DNA from: Gonocerus acuteangulatus
Taxonomy: Eukaryota; Arthropoda; Insecta; Hemiptera; Coreidae
Direction of reading: 5' to 3'
Assembly: GCA_946811695.1 (NCBI GenBank)
Contig: OX328132.1
Location: 124,453,489-124,517,488, forward strand
Length of the DNA stretch: 64,000 nucleotides
Shown in pieces: positions 34,598 through 43,861 of this stretch; position 1 is the first letter of the stretch, and the number at the start of each line of letters is the position of its first letter. The notes beneath the pieces were generated by a model that was not told the DNA's origin, did not search any database, and worked only from the letters and a program-made list of their open reading frames with translations. The position numbers and the translations under genes are program-made.

Positions 34598-35268
34598 AAT
34601 GTCATTGTTCAATTAAGATAAATTAATGTTTTATGCAGATGTGTCAAAATGATTTTTTCCAATTCTAATCAGGATTTGAATGTTTAATTTTAACGACAGC
34701 AGTGCTCATATCAGGTTAGATGAAAAACGAAATGTTATTACATGTTCAATTGTAAAACTTCGTGAATTTAGCTTATTTACAAGTAATTTATTAAACACAA
34801 GGTATGACTAGTCAAAGATGTACTAAATTTTATTAGCTTTCGTATAAAAAAAAAAAAAAAAAGGATTAGAGGCTGGTGGTTAAAAATGGTTAAGATTTAG
34901 AGGCTGTAGCCTTTTTTGAACCACGATATGTCGTTTGGCCACATTGTGCGGCGCCTCTGTTCAGCGCCCCTGGTGGTGGAAGTAACAACCAAATCCTTTA
35001 GTTAGTTTAGGTTTAGCGACTGAGTTTAATTTGAAAATAATATAAAGTAAACCACAACTTCTAATGAACGAATTTAGTATATTTTTAAATAAATAATTCT
35101 CTTATATATCAACAAGGTATTCATTAGACGCCAACAATTATCATTAGACGCCTTCTCAATTTTTAGGTGACCAGGGATTGGGAAAGTGTAGAAGTGGGAT
35201 GTGTTAGCTGAAGTAGGCTGCCAAAGAGCATGCTGAAACGTTGGAAATACAGATTTTTTTGCACATAA

Positions 35269-35955
35269 AGGCCCATTTACACTTCGATTAGTGCGAGTGT
35301 TTAGTGATTAGTACTAAACACGTGTGGATAGCGATAGTTTAGTGCGAGTGATTAGTAATCAAGTGCATGAGATTACTAAGCAGTAAATAGTAAGTAGCAC
35401 GTTCTATTTTTCTGTTTAGTAGCCTCCACTAAAGACACTGGGACTTATTTAATACCCGCCGTCAGGTATAAAATAGCGTGGAATTTCACTTTTGCTGGCA
35501 AAGCAGGTCTCATAAATGTTTCTGATTTCTGTATGACGGGTGCATTGAGGTTTAATAATGTATTAAATGACTCTTCAGTCATCCTGATAGCATAGTAATA
35601 TCCCATGGTATCTTCAGAAGCCAATTCCATAAGGAGTTGGTAGCTCGCGCTATGGATGGCTCTTCTACTTATCCACTTTCGTTCTCATAGTCTTCTTGGT
35701 ATTGACTGTTCTGATTCCACCAGCTCTTCACATTAAGGCACCACCGCGTTTAAAACTTCCTTAAGGATTTCTTGCAACTCCAAACGGACCTCAACAATTT
35801 TTTGAGGCTGTTCCAGAATACTTGCTCAACAACTGAACTAAACAGTAGACGCTAAACAGTATAGTGGACACAACTCGCACAAAACACTAATCATTCTCAG
35901 GAACCACTAATCACTTAACAATCGCGCTCGCACTAATCAAAGTTCAAATGGGCCT
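35269..35955 (-). mobile_element. PIF/Harbinger element, non-autonomous
   Basis: Terminal inverted repeats AGGCCCATTT...GATTAGTGCGAG at 35269 and the complement ending at 35955, flanked by the 3-bp duplication TAA (35266-35268 and 35956-35958), the standard PIF/Harbinger signature. Sub-terminal sequence is rich in GATTAGT/ACTAATC. Inside is a broken nuclease N-terminus. Confidence 0.88.
35445..35660 (-). pseudogene. PIF/Harbinger nuclease N-terminal remnant
   Basis: The 61-residue frame contains YAIRMTEESFNTLLNL, APVIQKSETFMR and LPAKVKFHAILYL, the helical region preceding the DDE catalytic domain of PIF/Harbinger nucleases (compare the general pattern RM-FF--LL--V-P-I-K-DT-MR-A). Upstream, in the same frame, ARATNSLWNW-like sequence is degraded. 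The catalytic aspartates and glutamate are absent. It sits centrally in the element at 35269-35955. Confidence 0.75.
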
Positions 35956-36330
35956 TAAGATGTTTTCTTTTAGCCGATTCCCAACCATTTCTTCACTTTT
36001 TATCACCTAAACGGTTAACCATCTTTTTCTCGTTTCTGTGAGTCCATTTCTTCTTTTTATTTAAATTCGGGAATATTTCATTCATATAAAATTTGTAGAA
36101 TCCCTCTCATTATTTAAGGGCCGCAGGACTAGTTCTCGGCGTGCAAATGAGCTGTGTTTTATGATTAATGTATTATCTGCTGGAGCAGCTGCTTTGACCG
36201 GGCAGCTGTTTCACGGACTGCTCCGCTAGGATAAGGACAACGGTTACGCTATTCGTGTAACTCCGTCCAGCGGATTGCTACAGATAAACTTACTCCAATC
36301 CTTTAGTTCTCACATTTACTAAAGAAGGCT

Positions 36331-36505
36331 ACACACGGTCAGGCAGGCCTGTCAGTTAGGCCTGAACAGTCCGCCTGAAAGCCAGTCGCCTCAACGTGTA
36401 TATGTTCCGGCCGGTCTGTCAGTTAAGACTGTTCAGGTGACCGGTTTTCAGGCGGACTGTTCATGTCTAACTGACAGGCCTGCCTGAATCGTGTGTAGCC
36501 TGCTT
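36331..36505. mobile_element. Short foldback MITE
   Basis: Inverted arms of about 70 bp: AGGCTACACACGGTCAGGCA...CTGTCAGTTAG and the complement ending TGTGTAGCCTGCTTTA. GC-rich relative to its flanks. Non-coding. Confidence 0.75.
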
Positions 36506-36811
36506 TAATGGTAATTACAATTTGAGAACTATTTCTCTTAAAAGTCACAAATACGCATATGATCCTCACTCCATGGGCGTAAATAAGGGGTTCTGAAAGG
36601 GTAAAAATGTGTCATTAAAAATACAAAAATAAAATAAATAAGATCACATAGTTGAGAAAATATTATTTGTTTTTGGTGTTTTAGCGCTTTGGGTAAAATA
36701 GCGTTTTAGTTTGCTAACAATTCTAAGTTTAAGATTGTTAGCTTTGAACGGCAATTCGTTGTAGGGATGGCTATGAGTGAGATGAGAAGTGTGTGTGTAT
36801 ACAGTAATATA

Positions 36812-37792
36812 CAGGGTGTCCCAAATAAGACGGCTCAAACTAATTTTGCGGCCAATCGGTTGGTCTGAGAAAAAAATATCAGAGGCAAAAGTTGTAGGGC
36901 TTGACCTAAACTTTCTAAATATGTCAATTATTTAACATATTGACCGCGCATGTGCGCTCGGCGATGGATGAAATGTTGGGGTTTGCAGATGACCCCTATT
37001 ATTATGCACATCATTTTAAAGGGAATTAAAAAACAAATTCTTTGCTGCGAACCGCACATCGATATCTTTAAAATCAAATATGTTTCGTGCGATTCAAATT
37101 TCATTGTTTTAAATTAAAACGATTTTTTGGAAGAACTTACAGAGGCCGGTTATGAATGTGTACTACATGAGTTTGAAGTATTTTTTCCTCAACTTTCTGA
37201 AAAAAATATGGCCGATCCTCTAAAAGAAATATTTTTTCTAATAACTTTAATAAAATTGAAAATCAGGCATATTTTTTTAGTATTTATTCTTTAGGGATTA
37301 ACTAAGCTAAATCTGATGATTCATGTTATCTATCTAATCCTTTGGATCCGATATTCCTTATTGGATTATGGTTCATTATTTTGCTTTTGTTCATTATTAG
37401 TGTAATATTGATGACCTCAATGTCATGTATCACACATTCATAACCGACCTCTGTGAGTGCTTCCAAAAAATCGTTTTAATTTAAAACAATGAAATTTGAA
37501 TCGCACGAAACATATTTGATTTTGAAGATATCGAAGTGCGGTTTGCAGCAAAGGGTTTTTTTTTTTTTTTTTTTTTAATTCCCTGCAAAATGATGTGCAT
37601 AATAATAGGGGTCATCTGCAAACCCCAACATTTCATCCAGCGCCGAGCGCACATGCGCGGTCAATATGTTAAATAATTGACATATTTGGAAAGCTTAGGT
37701 CAATCTCTACTACTTTTGCCTCTGACATTTTTTTCTCAGACCAACCGTTTGGCCGCAAAATTAGTTTGAGCCGTCTTATTTGGGACACCCTG
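36812..37792. mobile_element. Long-arm foldback MITE (CAGGGTGTCCC ends)
   Basis: Arms of ~353 and ~362 bp (36812-37164 and 37431-37792) are inverted copies about 93% alike. They begin CAGGGTGTCCCAAATAAGAC and surround a 266-bp AT-rich centre. Flanking TA dinucleotides (36810-36811 and 37793-37794) fit TA-duplicating superfamilies. No transposase. The right arm has a T-run (37557-37576). Confidence 0.88.
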
Positions 37793-37867
37793 TATATATA
37801 AAAAAAAACAAAACAGTGTAATACAAATTCTAGTATAAAGATTTGACAAATCCTGGAGATGAACAAA

Positions 37868-39410
37868 AGTCCATCTCGCAGGAACTGCATCATCTTAGCG
37901 CGGTTCCGTTCATATCCCTAGTCTAATTTGGAAAGATTAAAATAGAAGCAGTTATTATTTTGGTTCCACCAGTCTTTTTTTTTTAATTAATTATTATAAT
38001 GGCGCGTCAACCCTTAAGGTCACTAACGCCATTCCTGTGAGTAGTAAAGTCTTGAAAGGTCATGATTTACAATCTTACCTGGAAGGGTCGGCTACACTAG
38101 AAACGGACCCGCTAGTGACAAGGTCTTGGAATCTTGGAAATCTATATTTCTAACAATAAATTGTTTTTGTTATTTTACTTAACCAGTTTTATTGTCAAAT
38201 ACATTATCCAACTATAAACAATTAAAAAATAACAAGAAATAAAACAGACAAAAAGAACCATTGGAATAAACGAAATCAATTAATTTAAAGCTTTAAGCAC
38301 TTATTTCTCCGATTGACATCGCCTTATTAAAACTTTCTTCAGAACCTTTTTTGTAGAGCATTTAGTAAGCTTCCGAATGGTAACCTTCCGCTTCACAAGA
38401 TTGTCAACGGTTTTCGAGATACTAACGAAATTATACAAAGTTACCAAAACTTTTTTTGTCTGTTAATAAAATATTTTATTCTAACCCTTCCTTTACTCTA
38501 AACGTAACAAAAATTTCAACATATTAGTGTTGATGAAATTCGAACATGCAGAAAATGTTTCAACTGTATCCCATAATTCTAAGTACCAAAATCAAAGACA
38601 AAGAACCCTCCCTAGGAAGGACGCTAGGCAGTTGAAAAGCTATATCTTGGAAATCCATATCTCTAACATTAAATTGTTTTTCTTATTTTTCTTAACCTGT
38701 TTTATTTTCAAATACATTATCCAACTATAAGCAATTAAAAAATAACAAGGAATAAAAAAACAGACAAAAACAACAGTTTGAATAAGCGAAATCAATTACT
38801 TTAAAGTTTTAAGCTCTTATTTCTCCGATTGACATCGCCTAATCAAAACTTTCATTAGAACCTTTTTTTAGAGCATTTAATAAGCTTTCTAATGGTATTC
38901 TTCCGTTTACCAAGATTCTCAACCTTTTTCGAGATATTAAGGAAAGTAAACAAAGTTACTAAAACTTATTATGTCTGTTAATAAAATATTTTATTCTAAC
39001 CCTTCCTTAACTCCAAACGTAACCAAAATTTCAACATATTAGTTTTGATGAAAGTAGAACATGCAGAAAATGTTTCAACTGAATCCCATGATTCTTAGTA
39101 CCCAAACCAAAATCGGTATTCAAAAACTATTTTTCCAATTTTCTCGAAAACGGTTAAAGCTATCGCCTTGAAAATGGTTTCATTCGTTTTCCTAGCCCAG
39201 GAAGCATATAAAACGAGTACTCACAAGCTTATGAACTCAAAAACGTAAGCGTTACGATTTTTTTTGCGCGACTTTCGCCCCAAACGCCATCTTCCAGTAG
39301 GCTGATTTTGCTGGTTAACGAACTTGACCTTTCAATTAGACGAAAGATTTTTGTACCAAATGTCATCAAAATCGGACCATTCGTCTGGGAGCTACAGAGC
39401 GAACAGACAA

Positions 39411-39457
<47 letters not shown>

Positions 39458-39487
39458 AATATATACATATATATATATACATATATA
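37868..39487 (-). repeat. Family X copy, left part (interrupted by Tc1 element)
   Basis: Minus orientation. 38280-38740 and 38750-39060 are tandem versions of the AT-rich tail (TTCTCCGATTGACATCGCC, AACATATTAGT), followed by the conserved AACGAACTTGACCTTTC and TTTTTGTACCAAATGTCATC and the (TA)n at 39410-39487, where the Tc1 element is inserted. The copy resumes at 41057. A 71-bp retroposed tail sits at 37977-38047. Confidence 0.78.
37977..38047 (-). mobile_element. Severely 5'-truncated LINE/SINE tail insertion
   Basis: Inserted between copies of AGTCTT (37971-37976 and 38048-38053). Sense strand (minus) reads AATGGCGTTAGTGACC...GTTGACGCGCCATT followed by an AT-rich tail with an A-run. AATGGCG can pair with CGCCATT. 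The loop resembles that of SINE family 1 and of the LINE at 42229-43402. Confidence 0.7.
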
Positions 39488-41056
39488 CACTGGTGTTCAA
39501 AAAAACCGGCGCACCTTGAATTTTGTCTTTATTTTTTTCAAAACGTAATAAAATTGGCAAAAATTTTTACCCAAATGTTTTCAGCTTGTAGGACATAAGA
39601 AGTAAAGAATAGAAAAAATAAAACTAACATAAAAACATAAAACATGATACATAAAAATAATGTAATGTAAAAAAGAAGCAAATGATCACAATTTTAAAAT
39701 GAAAAAAACTCCTCTAACTTGTGTTTTACTTACAAAATATTGTTCCTAGTACCGAGTGTTGCCTCCTCTGGCACGAATAACTGCTTCCATCCTTGTAGGC
39801 ATACTCCGAATAAGGTTGGCTACCCTATCTTGAGGAATCTGGTTCCACTCATGTTCCAAGGCAATCCTGAGATCTTGGAGGTTACCTGGAGGGTTCTGTT
39901 GCCGTCGGACGGACGTCCCAAGATGGTCCCAAAGATGCTCTATAGGATTGAGGTCCGGGCTGCGAGCTGGCCAGTTCAAAGTTTGGATACCGACCTCATC
40001 CAGGTACTCCCTGACAACATTTGCTGTGTGAGGCCGGGCATTATCGTGCATAAAAAGAAATTGATCGCCTATAAACGGGCCAAAAGGCACCACATATTCT
40101 TCTAGGATGTCCGTGATGTACGATTGTGCATTAAGAGTCGGTCTTCGGAACACATGGAGGTCTGTCCTAGCCTCTAAAGAAATGCCACCCCAAACCATCA
40201 CTGACCCTCCTCCGAACTGCACTCTCCCCGCTATATTGCACTGAGCATATCGCTCTCCTTGTCTTCTCCACACTCGCACTCGACCGTCTGCACCATAGAG
40301 GCTATACCTCGACTCGTCTGAAAACAGAACAGAGGCCCAATCAATTTCATTCCAGGCGGCATGTTCTCTACAAAACTGCAGGCGAGCTGCTCTGTGTGCT
40401 GGGGTGAGTAGAGGACCGGAAGCGGGTACCCTGGCGTGCAGGTCAACTTCAGCGAGCCTTCTTCGTACTGTGAGTGCACTGATGTTCACACCCCGAGCAA
40501 CACGCAGCCGGTGAGAGGTCTCGACTGATGATTGGAAGCGGTTTCTGAGGGATTGCATGACAATGAAGCGATCGTCAGCTGGGACTGTCGCTCTTGGACG
40601 CCCTGATCCTGGCCTCCTCACGTAGCTTCCTGTCTCCCGATACCTCTGGACAGCACGCCGAACCGTTGTTTCAGGGAGCCCTAGGGTTCTGGCGGCATAT
40701 CGTTGACTTCGGCCGTCCTCCACCAATGCAATAATCTGTGCGGCTACAACTGCATCCAAAACCATTTTACCTTTTCAAAAACTTTTTTTTTCTTAAAGAA
40801 CAAAGTTTTCAAGGCAAAAAAATCAGTGCGCGTGAATAGACAACTGGAGACAAACTGAAGCATAGTCCGTCGACTATGTCGCTTTATCTTAATGCCCTTA
40901 TTCTTAAGCCTAGTGAGAATTTTAGGACAGGATTAGTGCGAACTAATCCCTCTTGACCTACCGTATCTCTGTCATTACCTCACGCTCTACAATATTTCTT
41001 TCAGATAAGGTTTTTGCATAAAATTCAAGGTGCGCCGGTTTTTTTGAACACCAGTG
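39488..41056 (-). mobile_element. Tc1-like DNA transposon, apparently intact
   Basis: A 1569-bp element with perfect 37-bp terminal inverted repeats beginning CACTGGTGTTCAAAAAAACC, flanked by TA on both sides. It encodes a full-length transposase on the minus strand. It inserted in the (TA)n tract of a family X copy. Identical termini and an unbroken ORF suggest a very recent insertion. Confidence 0.96.
39746..40765 (-). CDS. Tc1-like transposase (339 aa, DD34E)
   Basis: Cuts out and reinserts the element by binding the terminal repeats and cleaving at TA. Residues ~1-110 form the bipartite helix-turn-helix (QRYAARTLGLPETTVRRAV; second helix pair near SALTVRRRLAE) with a GSGRPR linker near 54 that resembles an AT-hook. 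The catalytic domain has SDESRY (D150), GGGSVMVWGGI (187-195), MHDNARPH (D241) and DLNPIEHLWD (E276). There are 34 residues between the last D and E, as in Tc1. Length equals the family norm and there is no frameshift or stop. Start chosen at the first ATG, giving the expected N-terminus; the stop follows NTRY. Confidence 0.95.
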   Translation of the reverse strand: MVLDAVVAAQIIALVEDGRSQRYAARTLGLPETTVRRAVQRYRETGSYVRRPGSGRPRATVPADDRFIVMQSLRNRFQSSVETSHRLRVARGVNISALTVRRRLAEVDLHARVPASGPLLTPAHRAARLQFCREHAAWNEIDWASVLFSDESRYSLYGADGRVRVWRRQGERYAQCNIAGRVQFGGGSVMVWGGISLEARTDLHVFRRPTLNAQSYITDILEEYVVPFGPFIGDQFLFMHDNARPHTANVVREYLDEVGIQTLNWPARSPDLNPIEHLWDHLGTSVRRQQNPPGNLQDLRIALEHEWNQIPQDRVANLIRSMPTRMEAVIRARGGNTRY

Positions 41057-41215
41057 TATATATATATATATACAAATTTGAACCACCGTTATTTTCGGTC
41101 TCTAGGGGTTCTGAAGGGCGAAATTTTCTAGTCGGCACTTCCGGATTGTTTCATTGTATCAACCTTATAAGCGGGGTTCCTCCCTATGGGGGAGGGAGGA
41201 ACCGCGCTAAAAATG
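41057..41215 (-). repeat. Family X copy, right part after the Tc1 element
   Basis: (TA)n remainder, CAAATTTGAACCACCGTTAT, TTTTCTAGTCGGCACTTCCG and the hairpin block GGTTCCTCCC-TATGG-GGGAGG-GAGGAACC followed by GCGCTAA. With 37868-39487 it forms one copy split by the transposon. Confidence 0.85.
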
Positions 41216-41624
41216 ACTCGGGTAAAAATAATAAATAATAATAATAAAAAATTATTCGGTTAAAAATCAAATGTTTTAAGTTCATTTTGGCGTTTTGGCG
41301 AGAACATTTTGTGTAAAAAAAAAAAGCATATAAAAAAGAAAAATGTCTTCTCCTAGGCGTCAGAGGACCTCATAACCCACCATTTTACACTAAACTATTT
41401 AAAATTTTCCCGAAGCCCACTCCTTGTTGGGGGCTATTGCATACCGAGCCCCTCCCGACATTAGTTCCTATATAGGCTTCTGCCTCGCGCAGGGGAATAG
41501 AGTTGGGTGTGTTAGGTCGTAACGTTTCTATGGATTCCCGGGCATGTTGGTACTGAAGGAAATGATAAAGCGAGGAAATCAACATCAGCAACGATTAGTC
41601 CTCCCTCACCTCTACTATCTACTA
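41216..41624. other. No feature recognised
   Basis: AT-rich tract then moderately GC sequence with no supported gene. Confidence 0.4.
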
Positions 41625-42102
41625 AAACATTCCGACTCACAGGAACTGCGTCCTCTTAGCGCCGTTCCGTTCTTATTCCTAGTTTCATTTGGAAAGGTTA
41701 AAATAGAAACAGTTATTATTTTGGTTCGACCTTTCTTCGAAATGGGTTTAGGGCTTTACCTGGCCGGGTCCACCAGCCCCCAGAATCCACTTCCAGAGAT
41801 TCTAATTTCACTGTGTTCAATCCATTGAAAAATATCAAAAAAAAAAAAAAAAAAAAAAAAAAAATGTGACACCAACAGCATAAAGGCAGTTGAAAATATT
41901 CAAAAGGGGTCTTCGAATCTCTCGCTTGGAAAGCTATTTTTCTAACTATGAATTTTCGTTCTTATTTTACTTATCCAGTTTTATTGTGAAATACATTCTC
42001 CTACTATAAGCAATTAAAATAACAAGAAATAAAAACAGGAAAAAAAACCGTTCGAATAAACGAAATCAATTACTTCAAAGATTTAAGCACTTATTTATCC
42101 GC

Positions 42103-43206
42103 TTGACATCACCTAATCAAAACTTTCTCCAGAATCTTTTTTGTAGATTCTTTAGTAAGCTTTCGAATGGTAACCTTTCGCTTCCGAAGATTCCCAACCG
42201 TTTTCGAGATATTAAGGAAATATATGAAAAATATGAAAGCAGCATTCAAGAAATATTAAAAACTTCAAAACCATCAATAAGCCCATGGACATTAAAAAAC
42301 CCAGATATTGACTTGTCATTAGGAGCGCTTAAAAAAAGTGATACGCCGCCGCAAATCTACAAAGCACTCTTCCAAGAAAAAATACAAGATTTTAGAAGGT
42401 GTCATCAAATATACACCGATGGCTCTAAGACAGAAAGAGGTGTTGGTTTTGGGATCCTCATGCCTGATGGAACCGGCATAAGGACTCCGTTATCATCATT
42501 CACTAGTGTCTACCATGCCGAACTGATGGCGATAAAGGAGGCTATGAATCAGTGTATGAACCTCGAGGGAAATGTTGTAATATGTAGTGACTCAAATAGT
42601 GCACTTTTGGCGATTCATGACAAGTTCACTAAGGACCCACTCCTTCGAGCTGTTCATGATTCGCTAGGGACATTACAGCTACTGGGGAAACAAGTTTCGT
42701 TCATATGGATTCCAGGCCATGCAGGAATCCTAGGAAATGAAAAAGCAGACATCCTAGCTAAGGAAGCGACTGCGACTTCAATGGCCCTCCCGGCGAATTC
42801 TTGCTCACACCCTCGAGACGCGAAACGCCAAATAAAACAACTATTATGGGAACAGTGGCAAAGAAGATGGGAAACAAGCACAACCCACTTGAGAACTTCT
42901 TATCCCTCAGTTCACTCTGCAATAGTCTACGATGACCTTTGTCGACAAGACTCAGTGGTAATTACAAGGCTGCGTATTGGACACACACGTGTAACACATG
43001 GCCATAATCTTGGCGGTAGGCGTCGTCCAACGTGTAATCATTGTGGTGATGTGCATACCGTGGACCATATTTTAGCGGAATGCTCCCAGTTGCAAAGAGC
43101 CAGGGATAGGTTTGATATTAACAGTAGAGACATTTTGAATAAAGCAGAAAAATATCAGAATATTATTGATTACCATAAATTTATTAAAGCACACAAACAT
43201 ATCTAA
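42103..43206 (+). CDS. Chimeric ORF: family X leader plus LINE RNase H
   Basis: A 367-codon open frame. Codons 1-42 are translated family X sequence; codons 43-367 are the C-terminal part of an I-type LINE ORF2. The RNase H domain (~100-225) keeps all catalytic residues: IYTDGS (D106), YHAE (E140), CSDSNSA (D163), WIPGHAG (H206) and NEKAD (D216). A C-terminal region with TRLRIGHTRVTHG and C-x2-C-x5-H-x4-C (CNHC...DHILAEC) follows, as in RNase H-bearing LINEs. Endonuclease and reverse transcriptase are missing through 5' truncation, so it is not an autonomous gene. The open junction is fortuitous. Confidence 0.85.
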   Translation: MTSPNQNFLQNLFCRFFSKLSNGNLSLPKIPNRFRDIKEIYEKYESSIQEILKTSKPSISPWTLKNPDIDLSLGALKKSDTPPQIYKALFQEKIQDFRRCHQIYTDGSKTERGVGFGILMPDGTGIRTPLSSFTSVYHAELMAIKEAMNQCMNLEGNVVICSDSNSALLAIHDKFTKDPLLRAVHDSLGTLQLLGKQVSFIWIPGHAGILGNEKADILAKEATATSMALPANSCSHPRDAKRQIKQLLWEQWQRRWETSTTHLRTSYPSVHSAIVYDDLCRQDSVVITRLRIGHTRVTHGHNLGGRRRPTCNHCGDVHTVDHILAECSQLQRARDRFDINSRDILNKAEKYQNIIDYHKFIKAHKHI

Positions 43207-43402
43207 AAATGTAACATCCCTTGAAATAAAAAAATATATATATATAGAGATTTAGAATAAAATATAATATTGTAAAATATAAACATTAGTAAAGATTTTA
43301 AATTTCAAACATTATATAATATTCGGCTAACTTAAACAGTAGGGTATTGTGCTAAAGGCCATTGTAGTCGACGCACAATAAATTATATAAAAAAAAAAAA
43401 AA
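42229..43402 (+). mobile_element. 5'-truncated RNase-H LINE insertion
   Basis: Target-site copies ATTAAGGAAATATATGAA at 42211-42228 and (with one extra A) 43403-43421 bracket the insert. A 3' UTR (43207-43390) ends in TATTGTGCTAAAGGCC...GTCGACGCACAATA and an A-run. The tail can fold with an 8-bp stem TATTGTGC/GCACAATA and its loop resembles the tail of SINE family 1. Confidence 0.9.
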
Positions 43403-43803
43403 ATTAAGGAAAATATATGAAGTTCCCAAAACTTTACATGGCTTTTAATACAATATTTTATTCTAATCCTTTCTTAACTCTGAACGTAACCAAAATATAA
43501 AAACCTTTGTTTATATGAACATGCAGAAAATATTATAACTTAATCCGATGATTCTAAGTACCCTAAACAAAAACTTTATTCGACAACTATTTTTCCATTT
43601 TTCTCGAAAACGTTTAATGCTATCGCCTTAAAAATGGGTTCATTCGTTTTTCTAGGCCAAGAAACCTATAAAACGAGTACTTGCAAGCATATGAAGTAAG
43701 CGTGACGATTTTTTTCGCGCGAATTTCGCTCCAAAAACCATGTTCTGGTGCGGATTCTGCTGGTTAACGCACTTGACCTTTCAAATTATATATTATATTA
43801 TAT

Positions 43804-43858
<55 letters not shown>

Positions 43859-43861
<3 letters not shown>

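Larger units (their letters stand above)
41625..43858 (-). repeat. Family X copy interrupted by a LINE
   Basis: Pieces at 41640-41790, 41880-42228 and 43403-43785 align in order with the copy at 37868-39487. They end in the conserved TTAACGCACTTGACCTTTC and (TA)n (43786-43858). The LINE insertion at 42229-43402 separates the last two. A long A-run lies at 41838-41863. Confidence 0.78.

Noticed and set aside
41205..41230. CTAA after the family X hairpin as a definite Helitron 3' end
   Set aside because: Copies near 32195, 37890 and 56680 share further sequence (AAGATGA-GCAGTTCCTGCGAG) beyond CTAA, so this may not be a terminus. Kept as a hypothesis only.
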